The notes: generated from the letters alone by a model not told the origin. Positions 53,200-64,000 are shown, numbered from the stretch's first letter. The stretch: 64,000 bases of DNA from Petaurus breviceps papuanus (GCA_028583685.1 JAMXIF010001210.1:6989862-7053861), one strand, 5' to 3'. Numbers and translations are program-made.

Positions 53200-53875
53200 C
53201 TTGGGAGACCACTTTGGAGCCACCATATTATGGCTCAAGAGACATCTATGGGCCAGGGTGCCTCTAGTGTTCTGAAATTCTTTTTTCTACACCTGGGCCC
53301 CAGTGGTCTCTACTATTCCACTTACATAGCACCCTTTGGGAGAGAATGCTGTCTTGTGTACCAGTTGGATTGGTCTCTGTTTTTACTTCCATGCTGGTTT
53401 ATGTTGCTCTTATTTACTCACTCTACTGGCACCCAGATGATGTATACCCTGCTTACATCAGCACCTCCTACAGAGTCTTGGGTTTGGAGGGGACATCCTC
53501 ACACTTTCTCTGCTTATTTTTTCCATGCCCGGTCTACCTCTGGGGGTCATCTGGGCTTTCACATTAAAATGACCTCAAGGTTGTTTTATGAAACATCTCC
53601 AAAAAGGGAAAGAATGGAGTTCTAGAGAAAAGATTTCTGAAAGATTTCTAAGAAAAGAGGCTAGTTGCCAACGTGATAAATAGTTAGTGGGCTATTTTCA
53701 AAACTGATCTAATTTGGACAAATATAAAATTCTTCGTCTGATGCTTTGCAGACTGAAAATGTCAAGTACCTCCCTCCCCCATTTTCTAAAGTAAAAACAA
53801 GAGATCTAGAAATTTCACCCCTTAAATGTTAGTTTCTGGATGCCTATGAATGGTTTGCTGCTAAAGTTTAAAGTC
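53200..53875. other. Unassigned DNA with a 131-codon open frame
   Basis: A plus frame at 53230-53625 starts MAQETSMGQ and is rich in hydrophobic residues. A 73-codon frame overlaps it. I recognise neither protein, see no domain or promoter, and cannot separate them from chance or from an old pseudogene. Confidence 0.2.
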
Positions 53876-53879
53876 TGCA

Positions 53880-54000
53880 TAACTTTAGGCAAATCACTTA
53901 GCCTACCTAAGCCTCAATTTCCTCATCTGCAAAAAAATGAAGGAGTTGGACTGGTGGCCCTCTGAAGTGTCTTCTAGATTTAAATCTACAGTACTGTGAA
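53880..54000 (+). mobile_element. SINE with CR1/L3-like tail (3' half)
   Basis: taggcaaatcacttagccta, cctcatctgcaaaaaaatga, gttggactggtggccctctg. Confidence 0.62.
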
Positions 54001-55435
54001 CAAAAGAACAAAAATTGTAGCACACATAATGATATTCCCAGTATATAATTCTTTATCAGACATCTGGGAAATTATTTCCAGCCACCTTTTAGAGTGCTAA
54101 ATTGTCTGTTTTAATCTTTATTGGATGTTCTGGACACATATTCCTTGATTTTTCCTATTGTATCAAACTTATTTTCTTGTAATAGCAGCATTCCCTACGT
54201 ATTAAATACCCCTCTGGGTCATTCTTTTTCTATATAGAAATGTTGAAGAATTAGTACCCATTTTAAACATTTTCTTTCATTCTTTTCTTTAAAAAAAAAA
54301 AAGCACCACCTAAAAACATTCAGGTTAAGATGAGTCACATATCACTAGCTGTCCTACACAAAGGGGCATGATTGTTTTGGGGCCAAAGAATTCTGGTTTT
54401 GAGGGGGTGTAGTCTGGTTTCACAACTTAAACTCCCCTTTCTTTCCCTGATTGTTTCAAGGACAACTCCAAGCTGCTTTGTACAGCATGGTGAGACAAGC
54501 TATTGAGCAGAACTCAGGGAAGGGGGAGAGGGGGACATCTTATCCCGACATCCCTTTGGTAACTGGAAAGAAAAAAAGGTATCTAAAGGTTATATTCCAC
54601 TCTCCCACCCCCCCACCCCCAGTCTCCATTGGCACACCCACACATTCCTTTCAAATGATCAAAGGCTTACTGGAGGTCAGGGAAGGAAAGAATGGGAGCC
54701 AGGCGAAATTATTTAATCACTGTTGTATATTGAAAAGTTTCACAAAGAGAAATAAGCATGCCCCTAAAAATTAACCTTCTTAGTCCTGAAAGATCATTTC
54801 TGATTGAACAGAGCATACATTGGTTTAGGTGCAATGAATTAATAGGTGAAATGAGCAATTGGACTGCTCCACCCCATCCGGGACCTTTTCACCTCCAATA
54901 AGACTGTACTTTTTTATTTCTGGTTTAAGTTTCATTTTTACACTCCTCAACTTCCTGGTTCTGACTGGAGCACACTAAACCTCTTATCTTGATATTACTG
55001 GCCCAACCCAAAGCAGGAAGTACTGAAGATTTTATAAGAAATCTGTTTGGGCATGATTTACAGTTCCATTGGAAGACTCTAAATTCAAGCCCAATAGTTC
55101 ATTCAGTGCAGTTCAAGTTTCAAGAAATTGCAACTTTCCAGCTCCAGCTCTCTTCATTGTCATCATGAAGGGCACAATCTTCTTTGTCATTTTCTCCCTC
55201 TGACCCCAAACTGGTAAAGCCATATGGCAAAAATGGGCGGATCCATTTAGCAGAATCAAAAGCAACAGACAGCAAAGACAACAATGACAATATTTCCCCT
55301 TTAGGAAAGAAGGTGGCGAAATAGCAAGCAATCTCTTTGATACTTTAGAATGTTTCTAACATGGCCGCAGAAAAGAAAGCATTGCAAATAGAGTATAACT
55401 TAGGTTCAAAAGCTGCCACTGCTACTTTTCCCATT
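54000..55435. other. Unassigned noncoding DNA
   Basis: About 1.4 kb with no recognised repeat or exon apart from short homopolymers (A-run near 54290; C-rich 54600-54620). Confidence 0.35.
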
Positions 55436-55500
55436 CCCTGAGACTCAGTTTCCTCATCAGCAAAATGAAGGTCCATTTCTACCTCCAAACCTATGATTCT
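55436..55500 (+). mobile_element. SINE tail fragment
   Basis: ctgagactcagtttcctcat, cagcaaaatgaaggtcc, then cctatgattct: the end of an L3-tail SINE. Confidence 0.5.
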
Positions 55501-55729
55501 CTGCTTGTATATTGTTTGTTTTTTATTAAAATGGCAGTTGCATATCAGCACTTCAATGGAAGAAAATTTTACTTCATATTTGTGCATGCCACTCACTCTT
55601 GTTTTGTGTGATCAAAGACTATCTATTAGCAACTCTCCTGTATCTGGTTACTGTGCCAGGGGCTTTTCCGAGGTAGTAAAACATGATTTCCGCCCTCCAG
55701 GGACTAGTGTCTAAAATATATCTAGAATG

Positions 55730-56080
55730 TTTGAGGATATAATGGATACTATGCTAGACTCGGAGTCCAGAACTGTAGAATTTCAGTCACAAATGCTGGT
55801 CCAATTCCAACTTTTTTAGCTTCATAAGCTGGCAGCTAGGTGGTGAAAGGAGAGAGTATTGGATCTGAAAGTGGAAGAGTGAGTGCAAAACCTGCCTTAA
55901 TCTGCAACTAGCTATTGTACCCCGGGCAAGATGTTCAATCTCTGCCTTCTTCAGTTTTCTCACCTGTAAAATGTAGGTACTCATAGCACCTATCAACCAA
56001 AGTTGTTATGAGGATAACACGAAAAGATATTTGAAAGTGCTTCGCAAACCTTAAGGTGTTACAAAAATAATATTATTGCT
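55730..56080 (+). mobile_element. SINE fragment and MIR-type SINE
   Basis: A head fragment at 55735-55790 (gatataatggatactatgct). A fuller copy at 55828-56080: tggcagctaggtggtgaaag, cacctgtaaaatgtaggtac, caaagttgttatgaggataa. Confidence 0.6.
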
Positions 56081-56084
56081 AATC

Positions 56085-56635
56085 ATTAATTCATTCCTTC
56101 CATGTACCCAGCAGTAGATCTTGGAAAGGAAAGGACATTAAGCAGGACAAGGAGAGCCAAGATTCACAATGATGATAAGATCATGATGTGGGGACACTCT
56201 GGACATATGGATGATTCCAAAACTGCAGATGAAGATAGAATGATAAGTTAGGAACCTGGCATGTAGCTGGGACAAGGGTGTAGGAACCGAGAGATCTTCC
56301 TAGTAGGTCAAAGCGAAATAAACATTAAAGGCCTTTCATCGAGGGCTAAAGTGGAATAACCATCCAAACAGATTAACAGGAGATGAATCAGAAGATTATA
56401 CTGCTCCTCAGAAACAGGAGGATCTTGAAACTGAAGCAAAGCCAGATCCTTACATGAACCTACTTATCTTCCTTCTGTATTAGTAGGAACTAATGGATTT
56501 CTTATTACTATTTCTTCCCCCTGAAAAGGCCTTCCACTTGTTCTGTGTATATACCTTGTATGTATATATTTTTCTAATTTGTTATATATTTATCAATTAT
56601 AATTTAATAATTTATAATTATGGTTTCCCTCACTT
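56085..56635. other. Unassigned noncoding DNA
   Basis: Nothing recognised; AT-rich at 56560-56620. Confidence 0.3.
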
Positions 56636-56755
56636 TCAGAATGTGAGCTCCTGGTGGGCAGGGACTGGGTTTACACCCTTTTTTGAAACCCCAGTACTTA
56701 GCACAGTGCCTGACACATACATAGTAAGCACTTAATACATGCTTACTGACTCATT
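56636..56755 (+). mobile_element. L2 3' end
   Basis: cagaatgtgagctcctggtg, ggcagggactgggtttacac, agcacagtgcctgacacata, agcacttaatacatgcttac. Confidence 0.8.
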
Positions 56756-56814
56756 GACTAGAAATATTTGTCACTGGAGCACAACCTTGGGGTGTTGAGT
56801 GTCTCAGACAATGA

Positions 56815-57055
56815 TAGATAGAATTTCAACAGTGTTCAAACATGTGCAAAGTGCCTTACAATTATTATCTCATTTGATCTTCACAATAACCCTTTGGAGG
56901 TAGGAGCTATTATTTTTCATTTTTACAGATGAGGAAACTGAGGCAAGCAGAGTAGAAGTGACTTGTCCAGGGTCTCATAGCTAGTGTCTGAGGTCAGATT
57001 TGAACTCTGGTTTTCCTAACTACAAATCCAGTATTCTATCTTCTTAGCCACCTGC
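56815..57055 (-). mobile_element. MIR-type SINE, nearly full length, antisense
   Basis: attatctcatttgatcttca, tttttacagatgaggaaact, gtgacttgtccagggtctca, ttagccacctgcct. Confidence 0.8.
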
Positions 57056-57059
57056 CTAA

Positions 57060-58115
57060 AGGCATACAGCCTGGTCTTGAGCCAACCCTTGAAGTCTTTC
57101 CAGCTTAATAGGACCTGCTAGAGCTTGTGCTATGTTGGCATAACCTTCAAGAGTTCTGAGTCAGCCTAAAGCCACAATAAGGCACTGGAGAAGAGTTTTA
57201 GAGGAGAAAAATATAAAATAAAGGGGGAAAAAGAGAGGGAAGAGAGACTAATTTGCCTTAATTTGCAACATGTGTGATAGATACCTTGTCTTTTTTCCAG
57301 TGTTTCGAGTTAAACAAGAAAATTTGTGGTTTGGTTGATCTCTATCACTTTGTTTTTAAAAGAAAAAGATTATTTCCTTAAGCCAGTCCCTTTTCAGTGA
57401 CAGTAGCAATATTTGCTGAAATAAATCAACATGTGCTTGCTGGAAATATCATAGATGAAAGAAAAAAGAAGGCTTCCTTGTGCACTGGTATAAAATTCCC
57501 TTAAGATTAAAAAAATGTCCCTATATTAGATGCTGAGATATCCTTCGCTGTAAAATACACCAAGACTTTTCAAATGAAATATTTTAATTTTTCTCAAGTA
57601 GATCCTTTCCCTGTCAGGAGGCATTACTTAGAAAAGATCCTACCATTGAGTAGACTGAAGAAAATTTTTAGATATGAATGTCTCTTCATGTGGCAGACCT
57701 TTCTCTTAGTGGGATGGAATAAACAGTTTCATTTAACTCTCTCTCCTACATTGGTTCTAGAACTTTGAAGTTACTTAATACTTTCTACTTCAGGATACGG
57801 GACCTCTTTAATTCATATATGGATGTCATAGTAGGAAGTTAACATTTCAAGAAAATTCAGTCCTTACAGGAGACAATCTCTCGTCATCAGAAATTTTAAG
57901 GGTCCAAGACTTATATATTAACTTATATTTGGTGTCTGGGGACAGATTTTTCTAGTCTTTTGATAGAACAGCAATATTCAGAATATTTATTGTAATTATT
58001 CCTGTCCTCAATGACCAATTAAGAACCAGAGATAGCACTGAATGCCTTTGGTGGTGGTGGTGATGAGGTGGAGGTAGTCTTTAATGGCTATGTTCATTTC
58101 CATAATCCACAACTC
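57060..58115. other. Unassigned noncoding DNA
   Basis: About 1 kb with no recognised feature, ending near a short TGG tract (58050-58075). Confidence 0.35.
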
Positions 58116-58119
58116 AGTT

Positions 58120-58390
58120 TAAAAGAAGTTTGAGGTTCCTACTATGTGCCTATTGCTGTGATGGGTCCTAGTGATAGAAAACAAAAACCTAATGAGCTCC
58201 TAACCTTATAGACCTTATACTCAACTGGGCAATATGCCACATACATAGAAAAATAAATAAAACAGATACATACACACATACATATGTATGTGTACATGCA
58301 TATTTGTGATGAATATTTATTGACTGACTATATAACTTTATATGTATGTATATGCATTTAGCTTTATAAATATAAATTAATACAAAACCA
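58120..58390 (-). mobile_element. L2 3' end (antisense) and TA/CA simple repeat
   Basis: gaggttcctactatgtgcct, ttatagaccttatactcaac. The simple repeat occupies about 58262-58345. Confidence 0.55.
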
Positions 58391-59586
58391 GTCATTCCGT
58401 AAACATTTAATATGCGCCAAGTACGATGCTACATGTTGGGCATAGAACAAAAGACAAAAGAAAGTTTCTCTCCTCAAGAAACTCACAATGCAATGGGGGA
58501 GACAACAAACAAATAAATACTAATGTACAAAGAAGCTGCATATGGGATAAATAAGAAATAATTTAGAGAGGGAAGGTGCTAGAATTAGGAGTGATTAGAA
58601 AAAATTTCCTATAGAACATGGGGTCTTTGTTGGTATTTAAAGGAAGGGAGGGAACCCAGTAGAGGGAGATAAGGACAGAGACCACACTAGGCATGGGGGG
58701 CAGTCAGAGGAAAGTGCCTGGAGCTGAGAGATAGAGTGTTGTGTTCATGGAACAACAAGGGAGCCAGTGTTAATGGATTGAAGAGTATGTGCTGGGGAAG
58801 AAGGAGTAAGAAGACTGGAAAAGTAAGAGAGGACTAAGTTAGAATATTACATAGATCATTTTGTATTTACTCATGGAAGCAATAGGGAGCCAATGGAGTT
58901 TATTGAGGGGGAGAAGCAGTGATGGTGGAATGATCAGAGCTATGCCAAAGGAAAATCATTTTAGTTGAATAGAAGGGAGATTGGAGTAGGGAGAGACTTG
59001 AAGTAGGCAGACTCACCAGCAGCTATTGCAATAATCCAGGTGTTAGGTGATGAGGGCTTGCACCAGAATGTTGGCAGTGTCATATGTGGGAGAAGTAGGC
59101 ATATGTGAGAGATGTTGCAAATGTGAAATGAACAGGCTTTTTAGCAAGAGATTGGATATGGGGAATGAGAGAGATAGTGAGGAGTCCAGGATGTCTCCTA
59201 GGTTATGAGCCTGAGAGAATGGGAAGTAGATGTTGCCCTTTACAATAATAGGGAAGTTAGGAGATAGGGAGGGCTTAGGGGGAAAGATGGTGAATTTGGT
59301 TTTGGATATGCTGAATTTAAGATGTTTACTGGATATCCAGTTTGAAAAGTCTGAAAGGCAGTTGGATTTGAGAATAGAGGTCAACAGAAAGATTAGGGCA
59401 GAATAGGTAGATTTGAGAATTGTCAGCATAAATATGATACTTAAATCCATGGGAATGAATGAGATCACCAAATGAAGTAGTATAGAAAAAGAAGAGGGCC
59501 CAGGAAAGAATACTGTGGCTCACCTCACCTATTATTAGAAGGCATGATCGGAATGAGGATCCAACTATGGAGACTGAGAAGGATCA

Positions 59587-59773
59587 GTCGTTGTTGTGGT
59601 TGTGTGGTTTGTCTTTCATTCTGGAAGAGGACCACAACATTGGGAAGATGATGACATGACTTGCAATTGAATTGTTTAAGTGAGGGAGGCTGTGCAAAGT
59701 CACCAGCCTCACTCTTTCCTCCTGAACCATTTGGGTCTAGTGGCCAGATACAGATCAACTGGAGATGGCCCCA
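59587..59773 (+). mobile_element. Marsupial SINE of a third family, inside L2
   Basis: tcgttgttgtggttgtgtgg, tttcattctggaagaggacc, tgatgacatgacttgcaatt, aagtgagggaggctgtgcaa, ctggagatggcccc. Sense partner of 39866-40030. Confidence 0.7.
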
Positions 59774-60165
59774 AAGAGTTGGTCAGATAAAAAGACCAGG
59801 AAAGAGTGATGTCTTAAAAATCTAGAGAAGGGAATATCAAAGAGAAAAGAGTGATCCACAATATCAAAGATTATACACAGGTCTAGGAGAATGAGGATTG
59901 AGAAGAGGTCACTGGATATGATGATTGTGAGATCATTGGTAACTTTGAAGAAGGTTGGAAGACAGATTCTAAGGGGTTGAGAATAGAGTGAAACGAAAGA
60001 AAGTGGAGTCACTTATTACAGATAGCCTTTTCAAGGAGTTTGGCCACAAAGGGCAGAAGAGATTTAGGATGATAGAGGGAATGAAACAATAATGTAAAGG
60101 TTTTTTGAGGATGGGGGAGACAGGGTCATGTTTATAAGAAGTAGGGAGGAAGCCTAGGGAGAAGA

Positions 60166-60695
60166 AATGGGGAGCTAGGTGGTACAGTGGATAGACCACT
60201 AGCCCTGAAGTTAGGACACAAGCTCAAATCTGACCTCAAACACTTACTAGCTGTGTGACCCTGGGAAAGTCACTTAACCCTGATTGTCTTTAAAAAAAAA
60301 TCAACAACCACCAAAAAAACCTTATGGGGTGGCTAGGTAGCAAAATGAATAGAGCACCAGTCCTGGAGTCAGGAGGACCTGAGTTCAAATCTAGTCTCAA
60401 ACACTTAACATTTACTAGCTGTGTGACCTGGGCCAGTGACTTAGCGCCAATTGCCCTGCCTTCTCCCCTCCAAAAAGACAAAAAAAGACTCCTCTTCCTG
60501 AGTTCAAATCTGACCTCAGGCACATACTATCTGTATGACCCTGTGCAAATCACTTAACCCTGTTTGCCTAAGTTTCCTTATCTGTAAAATGAACTGGATA
60601 AGGAAATGACAAACCACTCCAGTATCTCTGCCAAGAAAACTCCAAATGGAGTTATAAAAAATCTGACACAACTGCAAATGATTAAATAAGGGGGA
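60166..60695 (+). mobile_element. Three SINEs in a row inside L2
   Basis: SINE 1 (60171-60322): ggagctaggtggtacagtgg to an A-rich tail. SINE 2 (60324-60490): tggggtggctaggtagcaaa to cctccaaaaagacaaaaaaa. SINE 3 (60491-60690): a Mar1 lacking its head, cttcctgagttcaaatctga to tctgacacaactgcaaatg. Confidence 0.82.
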
Positions 60696-62599
60696 GATTG
60701 AAAATATGTGATTAAGTGGGGATGACAGAAGGGCAGTTCCTTAGAGGAAATGGAATGGAATGGGATTGCTTGAACATGTAGAGGGGTTTCATTGGTAAGA
60801 AGTAAGACCACTTCATCATGAGACAAGGGTGAAGGAGGAGAGAGTGGCTGAAGGGATATAAATGATATGAAATGAGGAAGAGGGAGCTCATGGCAAATAG
60901 TTTCAATTTTCTTTCTATAAATATAAGGTTAAGGCTCTCAACTCAGAGAATGGAGGAAGGAGGTGCCATGGGAGATTTGAGGAAGATGAAAAGGTTTAGA
61001 AGAGCCTCGGTAAGAGTGGGATAGTGAGTCAATAAAGAAGGTACAGTAGGATTGCCTAGAAGCAGTGAGGGCCCAGTAGACATCTTATACCACAAATTTG
61101 TAGTGTATCCAATAGGAAAGGTTGGGTGATTTTCTATAACTTCTTTCAGTAGCATGTGTATGGGAGCTAAGGTGGTGGATGGTAGGAGTGATCTAAGGCT
61201 GAGGTTTGTCAGGATGCAAGTGGTAAAATGATAAGGGGCTATTTAAGATGGGAACTCAAAAAGAGATGACATAGATTTCAATTTGTTCACCAAGAAGTCA
61301 AGATGGGAAAAAAGTAGAAAAAAAAGAGATGGCTTGGGAGAGATCTGAAGTGTCAAAGGTATGGAAGTCATAGTGAGGGTAAAGAGTAGGATTTGGTAAG
61401 GGAAGGCAGAAAGACAAGTAGAAAACCTAAAGATTATAGTTAGATGGGTAAATTTTGGAATTCTTAAAATGAACATTTGTTGGTGATGGCAAGATCAAGG
61501 GTGTGATCATCTTTGTGGGTGACAGAGGGAGGGTAAAAGAGTAGGTCATGGGAAGTGAGTAGAGGAACTGAACCCTTAGTGTACTTGGGGCAGAGCTGGT
61601 ATATACTTTGGAGTCCCCTAGGGTGAGGGCAGGAGTTGGGGAGGAGAGAAAAGTGAGCCACGTACCAAACTCATTGAAGAGGGACGGGAGTGTCTTGGAG
61701 GATTGTAGACAACTGGTACCAGGATTTTGTCTGGGTGGTAGAGATGAAGAGCATGAAGCTCAAAGGAGGAGAGGGTACTGAGTGATGGAAGTAGGGAGAG
61801 AACATGAATGTAGCAATGGGGAGCAAGGCATATTCCAAATTCTTTGCTTTGAGTAGTGACCTGAGGGGAATGAGTGAAGGCGCCGACAGTATTGGAAAGG
61901 GTGTCCAAGGAGGCGTCCCAATGTTCCAGAGAGGGGACCCAGGTTTCAGTTATATCCAGAAGATGGAAGGAGTGGGAGAAGAAAAGATTAAGGATGAAAG
62001 GAAATTTGTTGAGTATGGAACAAGCATTTCAGAGAGCACAGTAGAAGGGGAAGGAGAGGAAGAATGGGGTTTAGATGATGAGCCTCAGGGGTTTAAAATC
62101 ACTGTGATGTATAAGAATATGACCAGGTTGGGGAATATTCATCACTGAGTGAAAGGCGCCACTCCTCCTCCCAAAGGATGGTAGGAGATAAGTGCAGCAT
62201 AAGAGGGAAGGTGCACCATCAGTTGGTCAGATGGCAGCGGGTTTCACTGTTCCCCTTCCCTCCAAAGAATGGAGATCAGGCAGGAAATGATGAAGCACAA
62301 CATGGATGCAGAATCTGCACCACAGAGGGAGGGAGTCCTGCTCCCTACCTGCTTTCTTCTTTGCTTCCTTCAAGGTACTGGTACATCAGTAGATGGAAGT
62401 TCTGAGGTCCAAGGGAAGGTTGATCCTCTTCATTTCACTCTAAGTTTTCCATATCTGTTGGAAAATCAGGCTGGCAGCAGGAGAAGGGAATTAGCCTGAG
62501 CTGTCATAGATGGAATTCACCTAGTTTGCTCCCTTGTTACCTTCCCCCTTGATCTTAGTGCCTTCTCCCTAAAACAACCCCAATGTTGTCCTGAATATA

Positions 62600-62728
62600 T
62601 CTTGTTATGTAAAAGCATGTTGTTGCCTCCATTAAACTGAATTTTTTGAGAATGAGGATTTTGACCTTTTTTTTTGGGAGGAAGGATATCTGCAGCCCTT
62701 AACATAATATCTAGCATGTAGAAGGTGC
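62600..62728 (+). mobile_element. L2 3' end, interrupted by the retrocopy tail
   Basis: ttttgagaatgaggattttg and cagcccttaacataatatct lead to agcatgtagaaggtgct. The expected continuation 'taataaatg' is replaced by a T run, which I read as the retrocopy's poly(A) end. Confidence 0.5.
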
Positions 62729-63109
62729 TTTTTTTTGGATAAAATATGCAGAACAAAGTCTACTAGATTTTAATTTTGTTTGCCCCCTTCAATCTAGTTC
62801 TGTAGATCAGTAATTGGCTGTACTTTGTACTTTGTACAGTCATCTGTACTTTGAGAAGTCATTCAGACCAATTTTGGGACATTACAGAATAGGTCTTCCT
62901 CCATTAGAAAGATTCAAGCTTTGCACAAATATTTAAAAAAACAATCACTACCTCCCCAGGAATATCATCCTCAGCAGAATTGTAAATGGATGACATCTTT
63001 CCTATGTCAAGTGCAAGGTGGATGGGAAGAAAGAAAAGTCTAAGATGCTCTGTCTACATAACAGTGGGTTCACCAGGGAACACAACTTTGCTCATATGAA
63101 AAGGGAGCT
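62729..63109 (-). other. Likely 3' UTR and poly(A) end of the p33MONOX retrocopy
   Basis: Minus-strand sequence following the TAA stop. An ATTAAA polyadenylation-type signal lies at 62769-62774. Eight A (T on the plus strand, 62729-62736) come about 32 bases after it, the spacing expected for a reverse-transcribed mRNA end. I could not compare it with a marsupial KIAA1191 3' UTR, so the assignment rests on position and signal spacing. Confidence 0.5.
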
Positions 63110-64000
63110 TTACAAGCCTGTAGGAGTCAACACATTCATGTCTCTTGGTTTGATGTTATTATGGGTTCGTGGAGGTTGTTTCTTTCCTTCTATCACTGGA
63201 AGGTCCATCTTAGGTGGCTTGAAGACTACTGGGTCTTCTGCAATTCTAGTAGCCTGAACCGGAATGAGGTCCATTGGCGATGGCTTCTGAGTACCTCTAT
63301 AAGACTGAACACTGAAACCCAAGTCGGATTTCTGAAGAGTTCTTGGTCCAAAAAGTCTCCATTTTTCAGATGAGGGTTTGTCTCCATCTCCATTTCCAGA
63401 GTCCATGCTGCTGACATCTAGGCCAGGTAAGGAAGTAGACAATCCATGAGTAAACCAGCATCTGGGCTTTTGCTTGGGAGAAGAATAGGGTGTGCTACTC
63501 AGAGAAGATTGGGTTAAAGCAATCAGTCTATCTTCTTTTGTCATTTCTCCATTTTGTAATTTCAATTTATGGATTGCCTCTGCCACACGGTGGTACTTGG
63601 TTTCTTCTGTGGTTAGGCTTTTATGGGGAGTGTATCTCGCATCTAATAACCCTGCCTGCTTCTCAAAGCGCTGGATGTTCTCTTGTGTCTGTTTTGTTAT
63701 AAGAGAATTCATGATGACATTCATAGCCTTGGCCTTCACCAATGAGGCCTTGTTCATTTGGTCACTGGAAGCTGAGGGAGTTACAGAGAAACTATTTTCT
63801 CCTTCCTCAACCTTAGAAAGCTGTTGGTACTTCCGATCTGGGATGACCAGCTTTTTCCACAGAACCTTACTGCACATGTCAGATGAAGGCGGAGTCATCG
63901 GTGTGGGATCCTCCAGGACATCATCATAACTGAATGCTTGTCGATGCATTCCAATTGGCAAAGACATCTTGCCTAGAAGCCCACCTGTACTGTGCTCAAT
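63110..64000 (-). CDS. KIAA1191: Intronless copy of p33MONOX (putative monooxygenase), 5' end beyond window; retrogene or young processed pseudogene
   Basis: The minus frame is open from the window edge to a TAA at 63110-63112, about 297 codons. The internal Met at 63965-63967 matches the Met near residue 20 of the ~305-residue human protein; eleven more in-frame codons precede it (ending Leu-Leu-Gly-Lys). Matching landmarks in order: MSLPIG, SYDD-LEDP-PMTPP-SDM, VIMNSLITKQTQE, YTPHK-LTTEETKY, SSPKQKPR, QKPSPMDLI, PPKMDLPVIEGKKQPPR and LTPTG at the C-terminus. p33MONOX is described as a cytoplasmic putative NADPH-dependent oxidoreductase linked to neuronal survival and APP/prion binding; no catalytic motif is asserted here. 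The parental gene has several coding exons, so an unbroken frame indicates retroposition. No stop or frameshift is present. Expression, promoter and upstream end are not visible. Confidence 0.88.
   Translation of the reverse strand: MEHSTGGLLGKMSLPIGMHRQAFSYDDVLEDPTPMTPPSSDMCSKVLWKKLVIPDRKYQQLSKVEEGENSFSVTPSASSDQMNKASLVKAKAMNVIMNSLITKQTQENIQRFEKQAGLLDARYTPHKSLTTEETKYHRVAEAIHKLKLQNGEMTKEDRLIALTQSSLSSTPYSSPKQKPRCWFTHGLSTSLPGLDVSSMDSGNGDGDKPSSEKWRLFGPRTLQKSDLGFSVQSYRGTQKPSPMDLIPVQATRIAEDPVVFKPPKMDLPVIEGKKQPPRTHNNIKPRDMNVLTPTGL

Larger units (their letters stand above)
58395..62500 (-). mobile_element. Nearly complete L2 LINE, broken by SINE insertions
   Basis: Read on the minus strand from about 62500 to 58395. 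The endonuclease part (about 61460-61910) includes LSLLPSLSTLSSFELHALHL and, in a second frame, HTLDLAITNKCSF. Reverse-transcriptase parts include LLDLCIIFDIVDHSFL (59755-60012), ILSWALFFFYTTSFGDLIHS with a YADN box in place of YADD (59326-59523), and FPPKPSLSPNFPI (59043-59471). The 3' end carries tatgcgccaagtacgatgct in antisense. These segments lie in different frames with stops between them, so it is a dead copy. Without the SINEs it is about 3.4 kb, close to full L2 length. Confidence 0.85.

Noticed and set aside
59043-59523. Minus-strand frames as a host gene
   Set aside because: They carry L2 reverse-transcriptase motifs (YADN box, FPPKPS) and belong to the dead L2 LINE.
63490-63929. 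Plus-strand frames of 70 and 145 codons
   Set aside because: They are antisense shadows of the p33MONOX retrocopy and resemble no protein.

Overview
The window looks like a repeat-rich, gene-poor stretch of a marsupial nuclear genome. The evidence is a repeat set typical of marsupials. It includes many Mar1-type SINEs (tRNA-like head, MIR-like middle, RTE/BovB-like tail around 'gagctggagaaggaaatgg'), many Mon1/WALLSI-type SINEs ('ggcggctaggtggcgcagtg' head), marsupial-type L1 3' ends, and very large amounts of L2, L3/CR1 and MIR. No primate, rodent or carnivore SINE was seen. I cannot name the species. The youngest SINE subfamily here ('aaataactggccgtgtaacc' box) differs from the opossum consensus as I remember it, which may favour an Australian lineage, but this is weak. 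Family names come from memory of consensus sequences; no database was searched.

The only protein-coding signal I can support is at the right edge, on the minus strand: an uninterrupted, intronless reading frame (63110 to the window edge) homologous to p33MONOX (KIAA1191). It spans nearly the whole protein, carries no stop or frameshift, and is followed by a possible 3' UTR with an ATTAAA signal about 30 bases before a short A tract. This is the signature of a retrotransposed mRNA copy. It is either a young processed pseudogene or a functional retrogene.

Layout. 0-9 kb: SINEs, two hAT-type elements, a 551-bp TA-flanked DNA transposon, and a duplicated MIR/SINE segment. 9-20 kb: L2 and L3/CR1 LINE remnants around unique AT-rich blocks that may hold conserved regulatory elements (about 10.9-11.4 and 12.1-12.4 kb). 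20-33 kb: dense SINE and L2 nesting, a local threefold duplication (23.5-25.4 kb) and a small L1 ORF2 piece. 33.6-34.5 kb: an internally deleted Tigger1-like element. 36.7-37.2 kb: a unique block with an internally repeated motif. 37.6-38.5 kb: a possible solo LTR and an RTE remnant. 40-43 kb: L2 copies with a nested L1 flanked by perfect target-site duplications. 44-57 kb: simple repeats, SINEs, L2/MIR and long unassigned stretches. 58.4-62.5 kb: a nearly complete antisense L2 LINE with recognisable endonuclease and reverse transcriptase segments, broken by four SINEs. 62.7-64 kb: the p33MONOX retrocopy.

No operons, CRISPR arrays, rRNA or tRNA genes were seen. Nearly all other open reading frames are chance frames in repeats. 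The genes do not form a pathway; the biology visible is retroposition (L1-type machinery moving SINEs and one mRNA) plus possible long-range regulatory DNA in the gaps.
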